Of a stretch of DNA of 64,000 nt, positions 36,301 to 43,171 are shown piece after piece. The first letter of the stretch is position 1; each line of letters opens with the position of its first letter. The notes under the pieces were generated by a model that worked only from the letters and a program-made list of their open reading frames with translations, had not been told where the DNA came from and made no database searches. The position numbers and the translations under genes were made by a program. Origin of the DNA: Gammaproteobacteria bacterium (GTDB lineage Bacteria; Pseudomonadota; Gammaproteobacteria; Xanthomonadales; SZUA-36); contig JAUIJU010000003.1 of assembly GCA_030431095.1 (NCBI GenBank), forward strand, positions 61,506 through 125,505, in the 5' to 3' direction.

Positions 36301-38710
36301 TGCGAACCGGGAAAGTCGTGTTGCTGCCCTGGGTCGACGTGAAACTCACGCTGGCCGTATTGATCAGTGTCTCGCCCGCCACCACGCCGGCATCGACCGT
36401 GCAACGCTGGCGGATCAACAGCGTGTCGGCGCCGAACGGCGCGCCGCCCCCGGGCGGCACCTGGTCGTTCCCTGGCAGGGGGCTGGGCACGTCGATGCCG
36501 GCCTGCAGGCTGTTGCCGTTGAAGGGCACCTGGTTGCCCAGAGCGTCGGTCACGTCAGCTGCGGTGAGCGCCTGGCAATTCAGCCCCGGCACCGGCGGAT
36601 CCTCGATGGCCAGGTTGTAGGCGCCCTGGCTGCCCCGGTTCTCTACCGTCAGCAGGTAAGTGACCACGTCGCCCGCGTCCGCACCGCTGGCGTCGGAATC
36701 GGCCAGCGCCTGTGCCGGGTCACCCGGCGCGGGTGGGCTCACGGTCGCGCCCGGGTTGCCCACCGACAGTATCCCTTTGGTGATGAACACATTGGGGGCG
36801 CCGACGTTGAAGCCCTCCCCCACCAGTTGTGTGTTCACTTCGCCGTTGCTGTTGACCGAGCTGGCCTGCATCAGGTTGGTCAGGTACAGGCCGTCGGCGA
36901 AGGGCAGGTTGGTGATGGTGACCGTGATGTCGGCCGCCACGCGCTCAAAGCCCAGGCCCGCGGGATCGGGCCAGGTCAGGGTAAAGGAATTGCGCCCGAT
37001 GTCGGCGCTGTAGACCGGCTCCTCGTCGGTGATGCCTGGCAGGCTGGGGATGGTGATGTCGGTGTCAGGGTCAATATCGGCGACGTACACCACCGGCAGC
37101 GGCAGATAGTCGGTGATGCTGATACCCAGCGCGTCACGCGAGGGAATGTCCATTTCCAACCGGAAGGTAATGGTGTCGCCCGGCGCCAGCGGATTGGGCA
37201 CGGGAATCGGCGCCACCACGGATTTTTCCGGCACTGTTGGCTGCACGGTGACCCCCGCCGCGGAACCGTCGTTGCCCACGCCGCCCTCGCTGTGGGTGTA
37301 GTCCGTGTCGACAGAGTTGCCGAGAGGGTCGGAGGCGAGGACGAATTCGCCGTTGGCATAGGTCTGCAACACCTCAGCGTCGTAGCTCAGGTTGGCGTTC
37401 GAGGCGAGCGGGAAGCTTCCCCCCGTGGCCGCAGGGATGTCGAACACCAGCGTGGTCTCTCCCGGGCCGGGGCCGGCACTGACCGCCGGTGGGCCGAGGG
37501 GTATGGCGGCGCCGTTCACGATCAGATTCTGGTTGCCCACGTATGCGAGTCCGTCATCGAGCACGTCCTCGACCACCAGGTTGGTCAGTTCCTCGCTGCC
37601 ATCCGTGTAGTCGGTAACCTGGATATGAATGCCGAAACGCACGGTTTCCCCGGGCACCACCACCTGCGGGGAGGCGACCTTCTGAACGGCCACGTGCTTG
37701 GCCAGCACCTCGGCGGTGTCGCTGTTGTTGTAGAGCATGCCCTGATAGTCGTAGTCGACGTCGACCTGGTTAACGATCAGCTGGGTGTCGTTGCCGTTGG
37801 TCTCGTCGAGAATGTCCGAAATGTACACCGGCAGGGACACGATGATGTCGGTTGTGCTGGCGGTGCCCACAACAACCGGGCAGGTGACCTCGAACAGCCC
37901 GCCGGTAGCAGGTGCGAGGTTGGGCTCGCTGGTGACGCTGCAAGCGGCGCCGGTGATGGTCGCAGGCGTGCCGGTCCACTGGATTTCCGTTGGCAGGTCG
38001 TCGTACAGCACCAACCCGTTCAACGGCGCGCCTTCGGAAATGTTGACCACGTAGGTGTAGGTGAACGCGTTGCTCGGCCCGGGCGGTCGCTCACCTTCTG
38101 GCACGTCGGCGGTTTTCGCCACCCGGGCCAGCTGGGGTGTGAGGGTGGCGGACAGCACCGCATCGCCGGTGATGGGCCCGTTATCGCCCGTGGGCGTGTC
38201 TCCGAACTCGAAACCAGGGACATAGTTGAATTGCAACGGAACGCCAATCTCCGCGCCCACCTCGGCACTACCGCACAGGTCCAGGACCAGCGGCGGTTGA
38301 CCCTGCACCACCGAACCAACGGGATAGCGGATGATACTCGCCGTACTTCCCGGTTCGGCCGACACCAACACGCCGGATATGGGGTCAGCGATCATGCCGG
38401 AGCCATCTACGGTGCCGACGGTCTCGATTTGCGGAACAAGCCCCAGGAAGTTGACGAGCGAGACCGAGACGCCAGGCGGCACTACCCCAAAGATGTAAGG
38501 TCCGTAGCCCTCCGCCGGATCGGCATTGGTGAAGGTGGCCGAGGTGCAGACCTCTTCGCCAATCAGGGGTTCGAAGGCGGTTCCGCCGGGGACGACGATC
38601 GGCGTCTGGGCCAGGCCGACGACGGGCGACACGACGCCCAGCAGCACAGACAGCAGGATGGCCGCGAAGGGAATCTTGACGGGCCGCGGCCGGTCACAGA
38701 TGTCGCGCAT
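30344..38710 (-). CDS. giant DUF11-type repeat surface protein with IPTL-CTERM
   Basis: A 2,788-residue exported protein. Signal peptide residues 12-34. The body is a chain of DUF11-like beta domains, each with a K-(T/S)-x motif, G-x-x-V-T-(Y/F)-x-(L/I) and a V-x-D-x-L-P turn. The last part holds three tandem, near-125-residue repeats starting I-x-K-D-D with W-S-C-A and C-T-L-x-(I/L)-G, coded by about 30,890-32,080. The C-terminus has I-T-I-P-T-L-G-A-P-A-M, a hydrophobic helix and R-R-R, the layout of IPTL-CTERM sorting signals. The frame opens with TTG-ATG; the ATG at 38710 is used. Likely an adhesin or surface-layer filament. Confidence 0.88.
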   Translation of the reverse strand: MRDICDRPRPVKIPFAAILLSVLLGVVSPVVGLAQTPIVVPGGTAFEPLIGEEVCTSATFTNADPAEGYGPYIFGVVPPGVSVSLVNFLGLVPQIETVGTVDGSGMIADPISGVLVSAEPGSTASIIRYPVGSVVQGQPPLVLDLCGSAEVGAEIGVPLQFNYVPGFEFGDTPTGDNGPITGDAVLSATLTPQLARVAKTADVPEGERPPGPSNAFTYTYVVNISEGAPLNGLVLYDDLPTEIQWTGTPATITGAACSVTSEPNLAPATGGLFEVTCPVVVGTASTTDIIVSLPVYISDILDETNGNDTQLIVNQVDVDYDYQGMLYNNSDTAEVLAKHVAVQKVASPQVVVPGETVRFGIHIQVTDYTDGSEELTNLVVEDVLDDGLAYVGNQNLIVNGAAIPLGPPAVSAGPGPGETTLVFDIPAATGGSFPLASNANLSYDAEVLQTYANGEFVLASDPLGNSVDTDYTHSEGGVGNDGSAAGVTVQPTVPEKSVVAPIPVPNPLAPGDTITFRLEMDIPSRDALGISITDYLPLPVVYVADIDPDTDITIPSLPGITDEEPVYSADIGRNSFTLTWPDPAGLGFERVAADITVTITNLPFADGLYLTNLMQASSVNSNGEVNTQLVGEGFNVGAPNVFITKGILSVGNPGATVSPPAPGDPAQALADSDASGADAGDVVTYLLTVENRGSQGAYNLAIEDPPVPGLNCQALTAADVTDALGNQVPFNGNSLQAGIDVPSPLPGNDQVPPGGGAPFGADTLLIRQRCTVDAGVVAGETLINTASVSFTSTQGSNTTFPVRTDSAELTLATPSVSKSITAVTPGYAGNLQRAHIGEMVSYQVVITVPEGASPQVQFDDLLTPGLAFVALDSIVASPGLSTSVGSFDPGVIANAAIVAQGGGDEGPDRRLLVGPTEVDFGFGDVVNANTDNGIPETITLNYTARVLNTAGNVRGATLHNRALWSWATAAGRGQAQDFAPNVTVVEPTLDITKQFDPASADSGNPATVRIRVRHAGNSNAEAFEFSLVDAFPLGVTPDGNTLTFENCNLQPSGYSLATLQLNALWNEFPVGSDCTLVFDTTGQPPIPAGTVLTNCVQGRWSSLDDDDPTLPSPPSNALAVERTGDTTGPGGAANTYEDESCADLKIFDVGITKTVIASSQVDTVAEGGVEELAVGEEVTFLLTATLPEGDTTNLAIEDTLPTGGAVLEVISATVRQPYGAQLTVPGVVPVPVLDDLSLGDGLDDFVGVDFPMVIFNDPDSQVNEDDLIEVEVVARVKNLPVNQNSAQDDNVGTVLFNQGLSGSDTAAIRIVEPLLSLTKSADTGSVEAGDTITYTLRVAHQGGSSAVAYDVMLSDTLPPELQLVPGTVAVGANCTAAPDTGPVESGDTVSAAWTAFPLGASCEIEFQATVSVAAVSGTLIINHADVTWTSLDAFTPTNEDERSYSDDAEWPVTVGDPGLEKLLVGSDIPQTENEQVTIGETVTFEITATFPDGTTEAVSVADVLPSLNGAVELMSSSILAIGADLTLSGGAAHGDPGADCQPDCSFGDQGFDDTATWILGDVVNTPNANPDTVGPDDQVVFEVVGIVKDLPINQGIPVGVDFLFNTAGLDSANLTMGDQAPITVVEPRLELNQWIDGSLELDVRGADELVDVSLVVSHLPDSSAPAFTIELTDALDEFVLWEDDATVSSDCPGLVVDSSLAGSPPALVSFSFDELPLDTGSCTIEYQVRTAVNLPVPGVSINQSTLDWESAPGSAESRVGGDTDQITLFAPGDGEVFKRLVNTSVLATAEDQGDPALIDLTIGELVTYELVAGFINGTTANVTLTDTLPAELAIEGASMHTLGANISTSLSGTPNITGNTVTFEFGDVTNVNDNQQDLDDTIAVRITARVLDVPGNAGGDQLTNDAVFEFGPANGIITRTAQATVDVVEPELALSKAFGEIEDSRVPITLTVTNTGTGPAFSTLVTDEFDETIFVAGSLQAETVPTGWAVDAVSAGGVTTVSFGPENDPDLPAENQVIFPGGSRSVVFSLELVVPSPVDEVPNTADALALSLRAQDPAARETTAQAADTLALPILDATKAWSGPNNPAVPGDLVTYTIEVSNTGLGEATEVTVTDQPDPLGEFQAGSVIITSGTGTVVMGNVAGDTGIEVLFPSIPGNATASFTYQVAVPLPYPAQVAMEFVNQAQVGSLELPDFDSDDPDTPDPDDPTVVPIEAAPEMSIEKDDVSDIAAAGGTVVYALNYGNIGNQDAVGVVITDAVPANTTFNAGASTPGWSCATGAPPATVCTLVIGALGAGEGGTVYFAATVDNPLPINVTEVANQAFIEDDSGSTDDDDDVTPILAAPALDITKDDGGISTVPGGTVVYQVDYENIGTQDAVGVQLRDVVPDNSFYDAAASAPYAWSCADGSSAGTPCTLAIGALDAGDQGTANFAVRVVAPLPAGVEQIQNGVFISDDGSNSQGIPIIALAFDTTPVIAQPDLVIAKDDNDIIGRPGAVIPYTLSYQQVGNQDATGVVITETVPVGTTYAAIGSLPNVWSCADGDPAGTVCTLVLGDMPVGASGTARFGVRVDDPIPPGQAEVINTAVIADDGSNGLDPTPANNTDDEDTLVIMFRPAGRKSATQVDDNHVAWRMVWFNNLNTTDLRVSVHDPIPPHQSYVAGSASCTPTGTSQCLSVVYNASMDRIEVEAIIGPDFGASNNASEAQLSNEIVIAFRTRINQSGATTNVADACWDEFNTGSADDDRARGQDCVEASAGIRGYITIPTLGAPAMALLFLLLSLVGLGAFRRR

Positions 38711-38883
38711 CAATTCACTTTCACTTGAATAGTTGATGCCAACCCCTTTGGCGCAACTGCCTGTGATCTTGAAGGACTACTGTCAAGATTTTAAACATTC
38801 CTGTGAGAGATCGCCAGAAACTTCCCCGACCACCGTTGGGCGCCGTGCCGCACAAGTTCACCTGGTCGCAAATTCGTGAAATA

Positions 38884-38906
38884 TGGGCAGGCACGAGTGT
38901 CTGCCC
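38884..38906 (-). terminator. hairpin after the HExxH protein gene
   Basis: GGGCAG and CTGCCC pair, with an inner CAC/GTG stem and one mismatch, immediately beyond the stop at 38910. The T-tract on the minus strand is poor, so this is a modest candidate. Confidence 0.4.
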
Positions 38907-38909
38907 CTT

Positions 38910-41519
38910 TCAGAGGCAGGCCTCGTACTCCAGGTCGCAGACCAGCCGACAGAACGTCGTGGCATCCGGCTCGGCCTGGCAGCTGCAGTCGCATTCGGGC
39001 GGAGCTTCATCGACCGCGCCCCCGGCTTCGCCGGATTGCCCCGGGTCCCCCGCAGAATTCTGGCCCGAAAACGCGCCGGCATCTTCGAGCATCTCCATCA
39101 CGTCGGGCGACAGGCCGAATGACTGGGCGACATCTTCCGCGACCTCTTCGATGGATTTTTCGACGGGCCGCGCCCGCTCGTCCTCCTGGAACGGCGCCAC
39201 CGAGCTGAAGTAGCCGCTGACCGTGGTCCGCGGCTGGAAGATGGGCGGATCATCGCCGTTGGGCAACCATTCCGCCAGGGACGCCACGAAGCGCCCCCTG
39301 ATGACGAACGGGGAGTACTCTTCGATGGTGACCTGCCCCCTGAGCGGTGAACGACCGGTTTCGTCCGCCGGGCCGATGGCGGATAGCCGCTTGCCCCCCG
39401 CCATGCTCACGTTGATCGACGCATTGTCGAAACTTCCGGCGAAGCCGTAGTCGATCAGCGGAAAGCTGATGCCCACGGAACTGCCGTCGATGCCCTCGAG
39501 CCGCGCCACGATGTTCTCCATGGTCTGCCCGACGTCAGTACCGATCTGGCGGGACATGGCCTGCAAACCGCCCATGAACTGCGCCGCCTGCCCGCCGGCG
39601 CCGGTGGTCTGGGACGGCATGGCCCAGGTGCCCGGCCTCAGGTTCAGGCTGATCAGCATGTGGGGGCCACAGGCGTCGTAGCGGAACGGTTCCACGCAGT
39701 CGCGCTCCCGCGTGGAGCGCGACACTTCCACCGCGCTGTCCACGTTGGCGGTCAGGGAATCCTTGTCCTGCTTCATCTGCCGGGCGATGTCGTCCTGGGT
39801 CTCTGACCGCTGCTGGTTCAGGGTCTTGCTGCGTCGCTTGAACGTGGGTTCCTGTTTCGGCAGGGCGGTGCGGCTCGTCGGCACCGGCACGGTCGCCAGG
39901 GCGCTGTTGCCCATGGTCGGCAGCGTGACCACCAGGTCGAACGTTCGCTCGACGGTGCGCCCGGGGTTACGGGCCACGTTGGTGACCACGTACAGCGTTC
40001 GCTCCGTGCTGTCGTGCAGGAAGCCTTTCCACGCGGCGTAGTAGTCGTATTGGCGGTCCGGCAGGGCGACGGGCTCGCCACCGATCACGCCGATGCTCGA
40101 ACCGGCACGCACCACGGATATGTCTTCGAGCAGCGTGCGGTCGTCGTTACCGGCCAGGAAGGAAATCTGGGACAGGCCCGGCAGGTTGAATTCGTTCACC
40201 CAGATACAGGTCGCGGCCATGGGTTCGATGGTGAGCGTGACCGTCTGGTGGGTGGTCTGCAGGTTCAGGTCGATCTCCTTGCAGCCGGAAGGAAAGAGAA
40301 TCCTGAGCCAGTTCCGCAGGCTGGTCGCCACGGCCGCCGCCTTCTCGGCATCGGTATTCGCCTCGGCCATTCGACGGTCATGTGCATTGGACGGGGGCAC
40401 GCGCAACGCGAAGTCGGCAATGAACAGGGAGTAGAGAAAATCGAGGCGGTGCCCGGTCCGGTTGCGCAAACCCTCGTTGGCCCAGCGAACATCCCGGGTC
40501 CAGGACTGGGCGCCTTCCGGCGGGATGTCCAGCAAGCCGGGTTTGTCCGGATCACGGGTCACCAGGTAAGAATACGTCATGCCGGCGTCGTGGGCGCGTT
40601 CGACATAGTGCCAGAACGAACTGGTCAGGTAACCGGCGGCCAGGCAGGTCTCATCTTCCGCCGCTGCCGCTTCCTCGGTTCTGGCGCCGTCGGGGTATTC
40701 ACAGGTCTCACCGAATTTATCGACGTTCTTGCGCGCAGGAAGCGGCACATCGTAGCGGCGGGCGCCGTAATCCTTGGCCACGCCGCCGGCGCCGCGGTTG
40801 GGTTGGTATCGTCCCGCCCACAGGGCTTCGCGCACGTCGTTGCCCACCGCATCGGGGATTCCTTCCGATATCCAGAACCAGGGCGTGTTGCGACTGCAAT
40901 GCTCGGCGATGGCGAAACCGTAGGGCGTATTGGCCAGGATGGCGTGCATCAGCTCATGGACCAGCGTTTGGTAGCCCTGGTGGTTGACCCCCGTACTGTC
41001 GAGCGCATTTTCCTGGACAAGGTACAGGTACTCCGAGCGATACCTGTTCTGTTCGTCGGCGCAGTAGCCGGCATAGGTCCCGATGGTGCTCGCACTGCCC
41101 CGACAGCCCCCAACCCCCCTGCGACACAGGTATACCCGGTAGGCGGGACCTGAAGGCGTCTGGACGATGGGTCGAATCGCGGGCGCCGGAAAGTCGTTTT
41201 CACGCAGCCAGACCCCCACTTCGTTCAGAGCCCGCTCCAATTCCTCGATCGCCGCAGCCGGAGGCCGGTTGGTGCTGTCTTCCGTTTCCTCCGCGGCCGC
41301 CAGGTCCGTATCCTCGCCGTACTCGGTGATGGGCGAGCCCACGAACACCTCGAACCGTTCCACCATCCAGGATTCCTCGGCCAGCGCCGGAGCCTGCCAC
41401 GATATGACCATCAGAAGCAGGCCTGGCAGAAGCAGGCCGGGCAACAGCAAGGCCCACGCGGAACCGGGCCCGGGTGATCCGCTTTTCCTGCTGGCCGGAT
41501 TGTGATCGACGCCTCGCAT
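38910..41519 (-). CDS. secreted HExxH metalloprotease-like protein with six-Cys tail
   Basis: An 869-residue exported protein with signal peptide (hydrophobic residues 21-41, cleavage A-L-A-E). The zinc site H188-E-L-M-H192 and a downstream E219 in W-I-S-E-G fit a gluzincin-type protease. A second half of unknown fold carries a region of beta-sheet character (residues 640-800). The last 27 residues form a Cys tail C-x-C-x-C-x9-C-x3-C-x6-C (C843 to C868). The gene diverges from the 462-residue Cys-rich protein, which has the same tail. I cannot name the family; protease activity is inferred from the motif. Confidence 0.7.
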   Translation of the reverse strand: MRGVDHNPASRKSGSPGPGSAWALLLPGLLLPGLLLMVISWQAPALAEESWMVERFEVFVGSPITEYGEDTDLAAAEETEDSTNRPPAAAIEELERALNEVGVWLRENDFPAPAIRPIVQTPSGPAYRVYLCRRGVGGCRGSASTIGTYAGYCADEQNRYRSEYLYLVQENALDSTGVNHQGYQTLVHELMHAILANTPYGFAIAEHCSRNTPWFWISEGIPDAVGNDVREALWAGRYQPNRGAGGVAKDYGARRYDVPLPARKNVDKFGETCEYPDGARTEEAAAAEDETCLAAGYLTSSFWHYVERAHDAGMTYSYLVTRDPDKPGLLDIPPEGAQSWTRDVRWANEGLRNRTGHRLDFLYSLFIADFALRVPPSNAHDRRMAEANTDAEKAAAVATSLRNWLRILFPSGCKEIDLNLQTTHQTVTLTIEPMAATCIWVNEFNLPGLSQISFLAGNDDRTLLEDISVVRAGSSIGVIGGEPVALPDRQYDYYAAWKGFLHDSTERTLYVVTNVARNPGRTVERTFDLVVTLPTMGNSALATVPVPTSRTALPKQEPTFKRRSKTLNQQRSETQDDIARQMKQDKDSLTANVDSAVEVSRSTRERDCVEPFRYDACGPHMLISLNLRPGTWAMPSQTTGAGGQAAQFMGGLQAMSRQIGTDVGQTMENIVARLEGIDGSSVGISFPLIDYGFAGSFDNASINVSMAGGKRLSAIGPADETGRSPLRGQVTIEEYSPFVIRGRFVASLAEWLPNGDDPPIFQPRTTVSGYFSSVAPFQEDERARPVEKSIEEVAEDVAQSFGLSPDVMEMLEDAGAFSGQNSAGDPGQSGEAGGAVDEAPPECDCSCQAEPDATTFCRLVCDLEYEACL

Positions 41520-41689
41520 AGGGCAATGCTCCAGGCTCCGCTCTTCGGCGCCAGCAAGACCCGCTGAACCGAATCGAAGCCGTTTCTACCAGTCTAGCGC
41601 CGCTCAGCCGCTATGCTTAGAAAGCCACCCGGCGCGAGCAGCGCGCCCGGGGGAGACCCCATCAACGAGATAACGACAAACATGAACGG

Positions 41690-43078
41690 ATGAGACCCGA
41701 GACCCCCGCACTGTCCAACTCGATAGCGGAGCAGCCCGGCCGGCAGCGAGCCAGGCTGCGCCTCGCACTCGGCGTGTTGCTCTGCCTGCTTGCCGGCCCG
41801 GCCTGGTCCCAATGGGCCGCCGAGGCCGGAGACCGGGTTCGCAACGGATTTGGTCCTGAAAGCGCCGCCGGCGCATCGGCCTGCCGTGGCGCTTGCGGCG
41901 CCGGCTGCCCATCCAGTTGCGACCAGGAAGTGCGTTACGAATGCCGCGCCGACGGTTCCCTGACCCGGGTGCGGCGCTATTCCTGCGGCACGCACCCCGC
42001 CTGCCGCGACCACGACGATTGCCTGGACCGTTGCGTCAGCGAGCAGGCCGAGGGCTACGACTGCGCCGCCTACTGCCACTCCGAGGCCGTTGATGCCTGG
42101 GGGATGGAGCCCGCGCTGACCTGGGCGGCCGGTGGCGGTCCCTACCAGGGAGACGCCATCATCTTCGACTACAGCATGGACCGCCCCGGTGGCGCCGAGG
42201 CGGTCTATGTCTGTCCCGAGGGCGCCGAGCGCCAGTGCGCGGACGGACAGGGCCTGTGCCAGAGGAAAGGGCGGCCCGTGGATCCCGTGTTCGGGGGCTA
42301 CCAGGGCGGCGCGGCCAAACGCATGCAGATCGAGGGCTTCCGCTCCGGGCGGGTGTGTACGGCGGGTTCGCGACCCGAGGAAGTCTGCCGTGTCTCCATG
42401 GACATCCCCATTACCGGCCAGGACCGCTGCCGGCAGGCGGAAGGGGACGTGCCCTGCAGCTGGTACGGCTTCGAGATGAATTACCGCAACGCCGTGCCGG
42501 GTGAACCCATGTACTGCAGGACCTCGGCGGACGGCGAAGATTTCCTGGGGCGCATGATCAGCAAGGGCATGGCGGCCGGCGGCTCGCCTGGCGGGCACGA
42601 TGACGACAGCGCCGACCCCGCGATCCCGAAGGAGTTTTCGCAGATCTTCGAGCAGGTCCAGCGGGACGTGGAGAAGGGCCGCTCGCTCGAAGGCGCGCTG
42701 TCCGACATCACGATCGTGACCGAAGACGGGCAGGTTGTCGGTGGCCCGGCCGGCCCCTCGCCCTATCCCCGACCCGGTGTTCCCAACGAGGTCATGCTGG
42801 ACGGCTCGTCGGGTCACGTCATGGTGGCCATGTTCGAGCGCACCGACGGGGGCGCCCCGGGTTCCGTGATCGAGCACCAGGTGACCTGCCTGCAAGGTGG
42901 CGAGCCCGTCGTGGAAACCACGTTCCGCCTGCACTTCGCCGACACCGGCCCGGCGGCCGGGGGCCGGCCGTCGGACCCGGGTGACGGCAATTGCTCCTGC
43001 GCCTGCAGCAACAAGGACACCGCGGACGAGCTGTGCGCCTTCTTCTGCGAGGAGGAGTTCGCCGCCTGCGGACGTTGA
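41690..43078 (+). CDS. secreted Cys-rich protein with PLA2-like motif and six-Cys tail
   Basis: A 462-residue exported protein. A cytoplasmic stub of about 22 residues precedes the signal helix (residues 25-39). Residues 65-130 are rich in Cys and include C105-x-x-H108-D109-x-C111, which resembles the catalytic His-Asp motif of secreted phospholipase A2; the usual calcium loop is not obvious, so this is tentative. The C-terminus C435-x-C-x-C439-x9-C449-x3-C453-x6-C460 has exactly the spacing found in the divergent HExxH protein. An ATG at 41681 leads to an immediate stop, so 41690 is the start. Confidence 0.65.
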   Translation: MRPETPALSNSIAEQPGRQRARLRLALGVLLCLLAGPAWSQWAAEAGDRVRNGFGPESAAGASACRGACGAGCPSSCDQEVRYECRADGSLTRVRRYSCGTHPACRDHDDCLDRCVSEQAEGYDCAAYCHSEAVDAWGMEPALTWAAGGGPYQGDAIIFDYSMDRPGGAEAVYVCPEGAERQCADGQGLCQRKGRPVDPVFGGYQGGAAKRMQIEGFRSGRVCTAGSRPEEVCRVSMDIPITGQDRCRQAEGDVPCSWYGFEMNYRNAVPGEPMYCRTSADGEDFLGRMISKGMAAGGSPGGHDDDSADPAIPKEFSQIFEQVQRDVEKGRSLEGALSDITIVTEDGQVVGGPAGPSPYPRPGVPNEVMLDGSSGHVMVAMFERTDGGAPGSVIEHQVTCLQGGEPVVETTFRLHFADTGPAAGGRPSDPGDGNCSCACSNKDTADELCAFFCEEEFAACGR

Positions 43079-43171
43079 ATCCGCCCGGCAGAGCACCGCG
43101 GCTTGTCCTATTAATGAAAAAGCGGGGTCACCATTCCACCGGGCCCCGTCGCTGACCCGAGGGAAAACACC

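Noticed and set aside
35669..38728. 1,019-residue plus-strand ORF opposite the giant protein
   Set aside because: High GC lowers stop frequency in the antisense frame; the composition is Gly/Arg/His/Val-rich without domains, while the minus-strand protein has signal, repeats and sorting signal.
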